Shown: piece by piece, positions 43,803-50,824 of the stretch
How positions within the stretch are numbered: position 1 is the first letter of the stretch
Layout: every line of letters begins with the position of its first letter
Assembly: GCF_000718025.1 (NCBI RefSeq)
Contig: NZ_JODS01000002.1
Location: forward strand, 1-64,000
Direction: 5' to 3'
From: Kitasatospora purpeofusca
Lineage (GTDB): Bacteria; Actinomycetota; Actinomycetes; Streptomycetales; Streptomycetaceae
DNA length: 64,000 bases
Program-made: the position numbers and the translations under genes
The notes under the pieces: model-generated
Database searches by the model: none
What the model was told of the DNA's origin: nothing
The model's input: the letters and a program-made list of their open reading frames with translations, nothing else

Positions 43803-45416
43803 GTGAAGAGTCCTCTCGTCCCGGCCGTCCGGCCTGCCCTCGCCTCCCTGCTCCTGCTCGGCGTCGCCGCCTGCGGGCCCGCCTCCGGCGACGGACGGGC
43901 CGCTTCGGTCACCGTCGACGTGCCGTCCGCCGTCCCCGTCGCCGCCACCGGCGCGGCGAACCCGGCGGCCCCCGCGCCCGGCGGATCCCCGACCGCGCAC
44001 GCCTCGGCGGCCGCCGCCGCCCGCCCCGCCGGCAAGGCGGCCACTCCGGCCCCGAGCGGATCCTCCGCCGCCGCACCCCCGGCCTCCTCGGCCCCGCCCG
44101 CTGCCGCCGTCGCGCCGACGGCGGGCCCCGCCCCGCTGCCGCTGCCGGTCGCGGCCGCGCAGCCCGGTGCGCAGACCGTGGCGGTCGGCACCCCGTCCGC
44201 CGACGGTGCCGCCGCCACCCCGGCGGCCACCGACCTCCGGCTCACCGCCTACGACCCGGCCGCCGGCACCGCCGTCCTGTCCGCGCCCGCAGCGCCCGCA
44301 GCGTCCTCCGCCCCCACTCCCACCCCCACCACGTCCTCGCCCTCCGCCGTCCCGGCCCTCACCCAGGCGGTCCAGCCCGGGCGCCTGCTCGCCAGCCCGC
44401 CCACCGACGCCGCCCCGCAGGGCGCGCTCCTCGCCGTCACCGCCGTCCACCCCGGCGCCGGCAACACCATCAGCCTGGCCACCCGCCCGGCCACCCTGCC
44501 CGAGCTGCTCGGCGCCGCCGAGGCCGACGGCACGGTCCCGGTCGACCCCAAGGCGATCAAGGTCACCCCGCTGGTCAAGGACGTCACGGCCACCGTCGGC
44601 CGGGAGAACGGCACCACCAAGGCCGAGGCGTCCGGCACCCTGGAGGTCGACGCCAAGGCCCCGATCCCGCTGCCGGGCGGTGCCACCGCCGAGGCCACCG
44701 GCGAACTCTCCCTCCACCCGTCCGTCCGCTTCGCCTACCACGGCGCCGGTGTCGGCACCCCGCGCACCGCCTCCATCGGCTTCGACCTCGGCGCCCGAGC
44801 CCACTGGAAGGTCACCGGCGACTTCGCCCGCGCCACCGCCGCGCCGGTCCGGGTCCCCTTCGCCAAGCTCCAGGCCAGCCCGGTGCTGAACGTCGCCGGG
44901 CTGCCGGTCGTCGTCAACCTCGCCCTCACCTGCTACCTGGAGGTCGGCGCCGACGGCCAGGTCCACGTCGAGGCCGAGCAGGAGGCCACCGGCACCTGGG
45001 CGGTCCGCGCCGACTGGACCGGCGGCGGCCGCGGCTGGACCTCCGCCGCCGACGCCCCCGACACCAAGGTCTCCCCGGTCCACGTCCGCCTCGACGGCAA
45101 GGCCGCCGTCCGCGCCGCCCTCGGCACCGAGGTCAGCGTCGGCCTCTACGACGCGGTCGGCGTCGAGGCCACCGTCGCCCCCTACCTCCAGGCCAAGGCC
45201 GACGGCTCCCTCGCCGTGGACGTCCCCGGCGGCACGCCCCGCATCCAGGGCAGTTGGGCCCTCGTCGGCGGCATCGACCTCAACGGCGCACTCCTCGCCC
45301 ACCTCAAGATCTTCGGCACCCCGCTGATCGAGGGCCGCCTCCCCCTCCCGCCCTTCCACCGCGAATGGCCCCTCCTCACCGGCACCCTGCCCACCCCGCC
45401 AGCCCCGAAGGGCTGA
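43803..45416 (+). CDS. Putative large secreted lipoprotein of unknown function
   Basis: A 537-residue precursor. The N-terminus has a lipobox (LLLLGVAAC, Cys-24 or so), followed by about 170 residues of Ala/Pro/Ser-rich linker and a folded part from about 180. The folded part is rich in beta strands with alternating motifs (VTATVGRENGTTKAEASGTLEVDAKAPIPLPGGATAEATGELSL; VSVGLYDAVGVEATVAPYLQAKADGSLAVDVPGG). It would sit on the outer face of the membrane. I do not recognise the family. GTG 43803 follows GAAAGAG. A very strong terminator follows. Confidence 0.7.
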   Translation: MKSPLVPAVRPALASLLLLGVAACGPASGDGRAASVTVDVPSAVPVAATGAANPAAPAPGGSPTAHASAAAAARPAGKAATPAPSGSSAAAPPASSAPPAAAVAPTAGPAPLPLPVAAAQPGAQTVAVGTPSADGAAATPAATDLRLTAYDPAAGTAVLSAPAAPAASSAPTPTPTTSSPSAVPALTQAVQPGRLLASPPTDAAPQGALLAVTAVHPGAGNTISLATRPATLPELLGAAEADGTVPVDPKAIKVTPLVKDVTATVGRENGTTKAEASGTLEVDAKAPIPLPGGATAEATGELSLHPSVRFAYHGAGVGTPRTASIGFDLGARAHWKVTGDFARATAAPVRVPFAKLQASPVLNVAGLPVVVNLALTCYLEVGADGQVHVEAEQEATGTWAVRADWTGGGRGWTSAADAPDTKVSPVHVRLDGKAAVRAALGTEVSVGLYDAVGVEATVAPYLQAKADGSLAVDVPGGTPRIQGSWALVGGIDLNGALLAHLKIFGTPLIEGRLPLPPFHREWPLLTGTLPTPPAPKG

Positions 45417-45434
45417 CCCGACGCCTCACCGACC

Positions 45435-45477
45435 GAACGCCCCCCTGCCGCAGGCTCCGTGCGGCAGGGGGGCGTTC
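45435..45477. terminator. 18-bp stem terminator after the lipoprotein gene
   Basis: GAACGCCCCCCTGCCGCA (45435-45452) pairs perfectly with 45460-45477 around GGCTCCG. Confidence 0.88.
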
Positions 45478-45479
45478 CA

Positions 45480-45538
45480 CGTGCGGGGATCCATGGACCT
45501 GCCGTACAGGAAGTCGGTGGGTCCGACTTCCTGTACGG
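45480..45538. repeat. Hairpin element, copy 1 of 2
   Basis: The 59-bp element opens CGTGCGGGGATCCATGG and ends in a perfect 16-bp stem, CCGTACAGGAAGTCGG (45502-45517) with 45523-45538, loop TGGGT. A second copy lies 817 bp downstream in the same orientation. It looks like a REP-type intergenic element rather than a simple terminator, because a terminator directly precedes it. Confidence 0.78.
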
Positions 45539-45639
45539 GGAGGGCGCGATCCGTCGTCCTGCCCAGTCGCGACCGGTGCCCGCGGTGGGTGGGGCGTTTC
45601 TTGTGGCTCTGAGCGGAACTCCGTGAAATCCAGGTCGTG

Positions 45640-46260
45640 GGCATGAATCAAGGGCCGTTCTGCTGCGGGACGACCTAGTAGTGCTTTGTTGGACGGCTTG
45701 TCGCATCGTGTGGTCGCTAGTTCTTTGTTGGTGTGAGGGCTGGGGAGCTTGCGTTGCGGCGGGGGTCGGTTGAAGGTCGGCAATTGGTCCATGATCTGCA
45801 TCCGAAGGGGCCGTGCCTCGTAGAAGACCGGCTTCGATCCGGCCGCGGGAACGCGGTTGGGGTAGCCCTGGGGGCGGTATCGCGATGTCCCAGGTCTGTC
45901 GGGAGCGGCGGATGCCGCTGTCCGTGTGCTTGCACGGGAGCGATTGTCCCCGGGCATCGTGGCGGTGGCGCTGAGCGTGTGGTCCGTGCGCGTCAATGGC
46001 ACGAGACGCCGGTGGAGGCAATCGGAGGCGGAGTTCACCTGCCCCTGCTGGGGCGAGGGTTGGGCCCGGGACAAGCTGCAGGACGCTCTGTTCATGCTTC
46101 CGCCACGGGCCGCCGGCGAACTCCGAGTGCAGGGTCGAGCGCCTGGACGCGGTGCTTCTCGGGCGGACGCATCACGAGCCGACGGAAGACCCGGGGTTGC
46201 CGTGGTGGCACCGTAGATGCTGACTCTCCGGTCGGCGCCGGTTGTGGTGCCGTTCCTTGG
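45640..46260. other. Lower-GC patch with decayed coding sequence
   Basis: Between the two hairpin copies the DNA is clearly less GC-rich than its neighbours. It holds AGT(G/T)CTTTGTTGG twice (about 45680-45691 and 45718-45730), no intact gene that I can support, and a frameshifted ORF at its right end. It may be the remains of an insertion; no transposase motif was recognised. Confidence 0.5.
45926..46223 (+). pseudogene. Frameshifted small conserved-looking gene
   Basis: One frame from GTG 45926 reads ...VNGTRRRWRQSEAEFTCPCWGEGWARDKLQDALFMLPPRAAGELRVQ, and another continues VERLDAVLLGRTHHEPTEDPGLPWWHRRC to TGA 46221-46223. The frames join at AGGGTCGAG (46131-46139); deleting one G of the GGG restores a single protein of about 99 residues with sensible composition. 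The CPCWGEGW and PWWHRRC ends look like a small cysteine-containing actinobacterial protein, but I cannot name it. GC content is lower than in neighbours. The true start is unsure. Confidence 0.6.
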
Positions 46261-46296
46261 CCGTGGGTGCCATCGAGGGCCCGATGGGTTGGGCCG

Positions 46297-46357
46297 CGTG
46301 CGGGTATCCATGGATCTGCCGCGCAGGAAGTCGGCGGATCCGACTTCCTGCGCGCGG
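46297..46357. repeat. Hairpin element, copy 2 of 2
   Basis: CGTGCGGGTATCCATGG leads into a 15-bp stem, CGCGCAGGAAGTCGG (46320-46334) with 46340-46354, loop CGGAT. Relative to copy 1, two adjacent pairs changed from T-A/A-T to C-G/G-C on both arms, so the pairing is conserved while the bases are not. Confidence 0.78.
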
Positions 46358-46451
46358 CGGCTCGATTCGTGGCCGCAGCACCTCCACGGCCGCCCTTGGG
46401 GAGTGCCCGCTGCCGGAGGTGTTGTCAGTGGTTCGTGCCAGGATCCGGTTC

Positions 46452-46781
46452 ATGCTGGAGATCACGGTGCGGACGGAAGACGACCGGGACCACCCGCGGC
46501 CGGATGCCGAGGGGTTGGCCGGGCTGGTGCGGCGGATCGGGGGGAGGCGGGACCGCTTTCTGGTGGTCGAGCGGATACCCGACGAGCCCGACGTCTATGT
46601 GCAGGTGTGGCACGAGAGCGGGGGTGATTACTCCTTCGAGTACCGGGACGGCGGCGCCGACCGGCACTTCCAGGTGAAGCTCGACGGCCCCGAGCCGGTG
46701 ATCGACGCCATGGCCGCCTGGGCCCGCCGTGAGCCGGGGTGGGGGGAGGGCTTCGCCTGGGAGGCGCTGGAGTTGGGGTAG
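46452..46781 (+). CDS. Small acidic protein of unknown function
   Basis: A 109-residue soluble protein, net acidic. It reads LEITVRTEDDRDHPRPDAEGLAGLVRRIGGRRDRFLVVERIPDEPDVYVQVWHESGGDYSFEYRDGGADRHFQVKL and ends with a helical tail (IDAMAAWARREPGWGEGFAWEAL). The alternating strands and size would suit an immunity-like or binding protein, but no family is recognised. ATG 46452 has AGGA 8 bases upstream; GTG 46428 with GGAGG 8 bases upstream is an equal alternative. It converges on the ClpC-like gene with only 7 bp between. Confidence 0.65.
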   Translation: MLEITVRTEDDRDHPRPDAEGLAGLVRRIGGRRDRFLVVERIPDEPDVYVQVWHESGGDYSFEYRDGGADRHFQVKLDGPEPVIDAMAAWARREPGWGEGFAWEALELG

Positions 46782-46788
46782 CGGCGGC

Positions 46789-48114
46789 TCAGCTCATGGA
46801 CCACACGGTCGGGTCGTGCGGGACGGGAGGGGAGAGCACCGGTGGGCGGGGGGCCACCGGGAGGGCGGCGGCCGCGCCGGCCGTCCGGGTCACCACCTCC
46901 TCGGTGACGCTCGGCGTCGTGCCGGAGGGCACCGGTCCGGAGCGGACCTGTGCGCTCGCCTCGTCCAGCAGGTCGATCGCGGCACCCGGCAGGGCGTGGC
47001 CGGGCAGGTAGCCGTGGGCGAGTCGGGCGGCTGCGGCGAGGGCCTCGTCGGTGATCTCGACCTCGTGGTGGTCGATCAGCCGCTGCCGGGCGCTGCGCAG
47101 GATCTGCAGCACGTCCTCCGGCGCCGGTTCGGCCACCGGTACCGGTTGGATCCGCCGGTCGAGGCCCGAGTCCCGCTCCCACCGTCGGTGGTCGACGGAG
47201 CCGGTGGCCGCGACGATCGAGACGCCGGGCACGTCGAACACGGGCCGGAAGAAGGCCAGCGCCTCGGCCTGCCCCTCCCGGGTGCGGACGACGGAGAGGG
47301 CGTTGTCGAGGAAGAGGATGAGGTTCGAGGACCGGAGGATGTCCCCCACCAGTTCGGCCATCACCTCGGTGAAGCGCCCGTGGTGCCGGGGGTCGGTGAA
47401 CAGCGCGGTGATGTCGAGGCGGAGGACGCTCCGGCCGAGGAATCGCGAGGGGACCTCCTGGCGGACGACGGCCTGTGCCAGCCCGGCCGCGATGCTGGTT
47501 TTCCCCACCCCGGGATCGCCCACCAGCAGCGCGACGTTGCGGGCCCGCCGGCTGAGCACCTGGAGGACGCGGTCGATGTCCGGTTGTCGGCCGACGATGC
47601 CTTCCGCCGGTCGGAGGAGCGCCTCGGCACTGACGTTCCGGCTGAGCAGGACGAGCGTCGTGGGAGGTTCCTGGAGCTCGAGCGAAGCCAGGATTTCGAG
47701 GATTGGCTGACGGACCCGGCCGGCGTCGATCCTGGCGGACGAGAGTACTTTTGCGGCGACACCGCTTTCTTCGCGGAGGAGCCCCAGCAGGATGTGTTCG
47801 GTGCCGATGTAGTCATGGCCGAGGTCCGCAGCTTCGTTGCTCGCCAGCTTCAGCACTGTCTGGACCATCCGGCTCGGCGGACGCTTGCCAGGAGCGTTGG
47901 AGTCACCGGGACTGAGCCGGCGGTCGATCTCCCGGCGGAGGAGGTCGGGCGACACCCCGAGGCTGCGCAGTGCTGTGACGGCAACCCCTTCGCCAAGATG
48001 GACAAGGCTCAACAGCAGGTGCGCGGTCCCCACTTCGGAGTGGCCGAGTCGTCGCGCCTCGTCCTCGGCCCCTTCGACGACTCGCCGTGCGCGGTCGGTG
48101 TAACCCTCAAACAC
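46789..48114 (-). CDS. ClpC-like protein: Clp-N repeats plus a single divergent AAA (D1) module
   Basis: A 441-residue protein. Residues 1-145 hold two Clp-N repeats (FEGYTDRARRVVEGAEDEARRLGHSEVGTAHLLLSLV; LKLASNEAADLGHDYIGTEHILLGLL), the client/adaptor-binding part of ClpC. Residues 165-390 form one AAA domain: Walker A GDPGVGKTS (199-207), Walker B LILFLDNA (D270, N271), and arginine residues LDRRIQP (318-324). The middle domain, second AAA and ClpP loop of ClpC are absent. The Walker B Glu is Asn and no aromatic KYRG-type pore loop is visible, so it is more likely a regulatory or assembly ATPase than an unfoldase. GTG 48114 lies inside the end of the caspase gene. Confidence 0.85.
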   Translation of the reverse strand: MFEGYTDRARRVVEGAEDEARRLGHSEVGTAHLLLSLVHLGEGVAVTALRSLGVSPDLLRREIDRRLSPGDSNAPGKRPPSRMVQTVLKLASNEAADLGHDYIGTEHILLGLLREESGVAAKVLSSARIDAGRVRQPILEILASLELQEPPTTLVLLSRNVSAEALLRPAEGIVGRQPDIDRVLQVLSRRARNVALLVGDPGVGKTSIAAGLAQAVVRQEVPSRFLGRSVLRLDITALFTDPRHHGRFTEVMAELVGDILRSSNLILFLDNALSVVRTREGQAEALAFFRPVFDVPGVSIVAATGSVDHRRWERDSGLDRRIQPVPVAEPAPEDVLQILRSARQRLIDHHEVEITDEALAAAARLAHGYLPGHALPGAAIDLLDEASAQVRSGPVPSGTTPSVTEEVVTRTAGAAAALPVAPRPPVLSPPVPHDPTVWSMS

Positions 48115-49423
48115 TCCGTTGCCCCCGCTCCAGCACCGCCAGCTCCTTCCGCGCCCGTACCGTGTGCGGGTGCTGCGTGCCCAGCACCCGGTCCCGCTCC
48201 GCGACGAGTTGCCGCAGCAGTGCCGTCGCCTCCTCCTCGGCGCCCGTCAGCGCGAGGTTCCGGGCCAGCATGTGCCGGGTCCGCAGGGTGTCCTCGTGTT
48301 CGCTGCCGAGGAGGCGGCTGCGGTCGGCGAGGAGGACCCGTAGGACGGCGATGGCCTCCGTCCGGTGGCCGGCCTCGCCGAGGTTGACGGCGAGGAACTG
48401 GCGGGTGTGCAGGGTTTCCGGGTGGTCCTTGCCGAGCAGGCGGGCGTGGGCGGCGGGGAGGGGCCGCAGCAGGCGGGCGGCTTCGGCCGGGTCGCCGGCG
48501 CCGCCGACGCAGTGGGCGTGGGCGCGGCGACAGCGCAGGGTGTCCTCGTGTTCGGCGCCGAGGAGGCGGGTCTGCTCCTCCAGTACTCCTTGGAGGGAGG
48601 CGGCGGCGCCGGCCCAGTCGCCCTCCAGGGCCTGCTGTTCGGCGGCCACCTGCCGCTCGCGCAGTGCGGGGGCGACGTTGTCGGCGTAGATCCGGTTGTG
48701 GCCGAGGGCGATCAGGTTGGCGCTCTCGGTGGTGCTGTTGAGGGGGACGGGCAGGCCCTCGGCGACCATCAGGCTGACGAGGCGCTGGTACAGGTCGTCG
48801 ACGGTGAGGTACTCCGGGCCGCCGGCTATGCCCTCGCGCAGCAGTCGGATGAGCCGTCCGGAGAAGGCGGTGTGGTCCTCGCCGGGCGGGGAGAGGGAGA
48901 CCTGGTCGCGCTGGGCGGAGGTCAGCACGTAGGTGCCGGAGACTTCCAGTTGGTTGATGGTGCCGGTGCCGCCGGCCATGGTGCCGGTCACGGCGCGGCC
49001 GGAGAAGCAGCAGTCCAGCACGATGATCTTGGTGGTGGCGCGGCTGTTGAGCACGGTGCCGCGCAGTTTGTCGTACTCGATCGAGGTGAAGTCCGGGTCC
49101 CCGTACTCGCTGTCGGGCAGCGCGAGATAGAGGTCGTGCCGGCGGCCGCCGACCAGTCCGTGGCCGGTGAAGTAGACCAGGAGCAGGTCCTCGGCGGCCC
49201 GAGCGGCCTCGCGCAGCTGGCGGCCGACCCGGCCGAGGTCGGCGTCGTCGAGGAGGACGGTGCAGTGCTCCTCCGGGACGACCCCGTGGTCCGGGTCGGT
49301 GAACAGGGTCGCCAGGTCGGCCACGGTGCGCCGGACCGCCGGGAGGTCCGGCAGGTCCGGGTCCGTGTACGTGCTCGCGCCGACCAGCACGATCCGGGAC
49401 CGCAGGGGGTCCGGGAGGCGCAC
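48107..49423 (-). CDS. Caspase-family peptidase with C-terminal TPR/kinesin-light-chain repeats
   Basis: A 438-residue protein. Residues 10-240 are a caspase/metacaspase-fold domain with the catalytic dyad H88 (VYFTGHGLV) and C139 (IIVLDCCFSG). Residues 270-435 are four TPR units of kinesin-light-chain type (LLGAEHEDTLRCRRAHAHCVGGAGDPAEAARLL; RVLGTQHPHTVRARKELAVLE). Such proteins are predicted proteolytic effectors in bacterial conflict systems. GTG 49423 starts one base after the EACC1-like gene's stop, and the stop overlaps the ClpC-like start by 8 bases, so the three are translationally linked. Confidence 0.9.
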   Translation of the reverse strand: MRLPDPLRSRIVLVGASTYTDPDLPDLPAVRRTVADLATLFTDPDHGVVPEEHCTVLLDDADLGRVGRQLREAARAAEDLLLVYFTGHGLVGGRRHDLYLALPDSEYGDPDFTSIEYDKLRGTVLNSRATTKIIVLDCCFSGRAVTGTMAGGTGTINQLEVSGTYVLTSAQRDQVSLSPPGEDHTAFSGRLIRLLREGIAGGPEYLTVDDLYQRLVSLMVAEGLPVPLNSTTESANLIALGHNRIYADNVAPALRERQVAAEQQALEGDWAGAAASLQGVLEEQTRLLGAEHEDTLRCRRAHAHCVGGAGDPAEAARLLRPLPAAHARLLGKDHPETLHTRQFLAVNLGEAGHRTEAIAVLRVLLADRSRLLGSEHEDTLRTRHMLARNLALTGAEEEATALLRQLVAERDRVLGTQHPHTVRARKELAVLERGQRSV

Positions 49424-49424
49424 C

Positions 49425-49811
49425 TCAGCCCTGCTCGGGACCGGACGGGGTCCGGCCCTCCGGCTCCTGGCTCTCCAGCGCGGTGCGCAGGAGGTCCTCC
49501 AGGTCCCCGGCGCGCACCCGCTTGGCGTCGAGTTCCAGCGTCCCGCCGTCGGCCCGACGGATCTTCAGCCGGACGTCGCTGCGCCGGGGCTGGGCGAACC
49601 AGACGCGCAGGGAGGAGGCGAGCACCGAGAGTGCGCCGCCGGCGCCGAGGGCGACGGTGACGGCGTCCAGCACCGAGCCCATCTCCCCGGGCGCGGGCGC
49701 ACGCCCGGTCAGGGTGACCCGGGTCAGGCCCGGTTCGCCCCGGAGCCAGTCGGTCAGCGATTCGGCCTCCGCGACGGTCTCCCCACCGGTCACGGAAATG
49801 TGCACGTCCAC
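49425..49811 (-). CDS. EACC1-like protein (effector-associated constant component 1)
   Basis: A 128-residue protein reading VDVHISVTGGET...LTDWLRGEPGL...LTGRAPAPGEMGSVLDAVTVALGAGGALSVLASSLRVWF...DVRLKIRRADGGTLELDAKRVRAGDLEDLL. The DWL...PGEMG and C-terminal LDA pattern fits EACC1 as described by Aravind's group for actinobacterial conflict systems, where it accompanies caspase, trypsin or other effectors. This assignment is from memory of the family. GTG 49811 is chosen because GGGGGG sits 5-6 bases upstream; the earlier TTG has none. It is the first gene of the operon. Confidence 0.78.
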   Translation of the reverse strand: MDVHISVTGGETVAEAESLTDWLRGEPGLTRVTLTGRAPAPGEMGSVLDAVTVALGAGGALSVLASSLRVWFAQPRRSDVRLKIRRADGGTLELDAKRVRAGDLEDLLRTALESQEPEGRTPSGPEQG

Positions 49812-49894
49812 AGGTGCCCCCCACAAGGCTGGTTCTGGACGGAGTCGAGAGCGGTCAGTCTACTGATCCGCCCGACAGTTGCGGGAGTTCCCGA

Positions 49895-50824
49895 TCATTG
49901 CTCGGGACCGTGGTCCGGGACGAGCAGCCGCAGCGCCCCCGGCACGACGGTGACCTCGACCGGCAGCGGTGCCATGAACTCGCCGTCCGCGTAGGCGGTG
50001 ATGCCGGGGGAGTCGAGGCGCAGCGAGGTGGTGCGGTGGGTGGTGACCTCGGGCCGGGCGGTGTGGGTGCCCTTGAGCAGGGTGGGGAAGAAGCGGGCGA
50101 TCCGCCGCCGGGGCATGGCGTCGACGAGGGTGACGTCTAGCAGGCCGTCGGCGGGGTCGGCGTCGGGGCAGATGAGCATCCCGCCGCCGTAGCTGCTGGT
50201 GTTGCCGACGGCGGCGAGGGTGAGGTCGCGCTCGATCTGCGTCCCGTCGGCGAGGGTGATCCGGAACGGCAGCGGGCGGAGGTTGGCGAACTCCACGGCG
50301 ATCGCGAGGTTGTAGCGCATCCGGCCGCGCGGCCAGCGCAGCCGGTTGGTGCGGTCGCTGACCAGGGAGTCGAAGCCGCTGGCGAGGACGGAGCCGAACC
50401 AGCGGGTGGTGCCGTCGGCGGCGGTGACCCGGCCGAGGTCGACGGTGCGGGTGCGGCCGGCGGCGACGGTGTCGGCGGCGGCCTCGGGGGTGTCCCGGGG
50501 CAGGCCGTGGGCGCGGGCGTGGTCGTTGCCTGTGCCGGCGGGTATCACGCCGAGCGGGGTGGCGGTGCCGGCCACGGCCTGGAGGGCGAGGTTGATCATG
50601 CCGTCGCCGCCGACGACGACCAGGGCGTCGCAGGTCGGCGAGGCGACCGCCTCCCGGGCGAGCGCGAGCGACTCGGCGGCGGAGCCGCCCGCCCGCGGGT
50701 CCACGGTGATGCCGTGGGCGCGCAGGCGGGCGGTGGCGCGGTGGGCCGCCGGTTCGGCGTGGCCGGCCGCGGCCGCTGGGTTGGTGAGGAGAACGACGCG
50801 GGCGATGGTTCTCCGGTCGCTCAC
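49895..50824 (-). CDS. Diacylglycerol kinase-like lipid kinase
   Basis: A 309-residue DagK-fold protein with the nucleotide-binding GGDGMINLALQAV (near residue 72), PLGVIPAGTGNDHARAHG near 90-107, and C-terminal DGEFMAPLPVEVTVVPGALRLLVP. It should phosphorylate diacylglycerol or a related lipid such as a sphingoid base. GTG 50824 overlaps the upstream flavoprotein's stop (GTGA); the longer open frame that continues beyond it is antisense to nothing real and merely a shadow of that gene. The two appear to form one operon with a lipid theme. Confidence 0.9.
   Translation of the reverse strand: MSDRRTIARVVLLTNPAAAAGHAEPAAHRATARLRAHGITVDPRAGGSAAESLALAREAVASPTCDALVVVGGDGMINLALQAVAGTATPLGVIPAGTGNDHARAHGLPRDTPEAAADTVAAGRTRTVDLGRVTAADGTTRWFGSVLASGFDSLVSDRTNRLRWPRGRMRYNLAIAVEFANLRPLPFRITLADGTQIERDLTLAAVGNTSSYGGGMLICPDADPADGLLDVTLVDAMPRRRIARFFPTLLKGTHTARPEVTTHRTTSLRLDSPGITAYADGEFMAPLPVEVTVVPGALRLLVPDHGPEQ

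Noticed and set aside
45435..45538. A single composite terminator
   Set aside because: The first hairpin is a full terminator; the second recurs at 46297 with compensatory changes, so it is a separate element.
46242..46451. Upstream extension of the small acidic protein through the second hairpin
   Set aside because: It would translate the covarying hairpin element, and better ribosome sites lie at 46415 and 46439.
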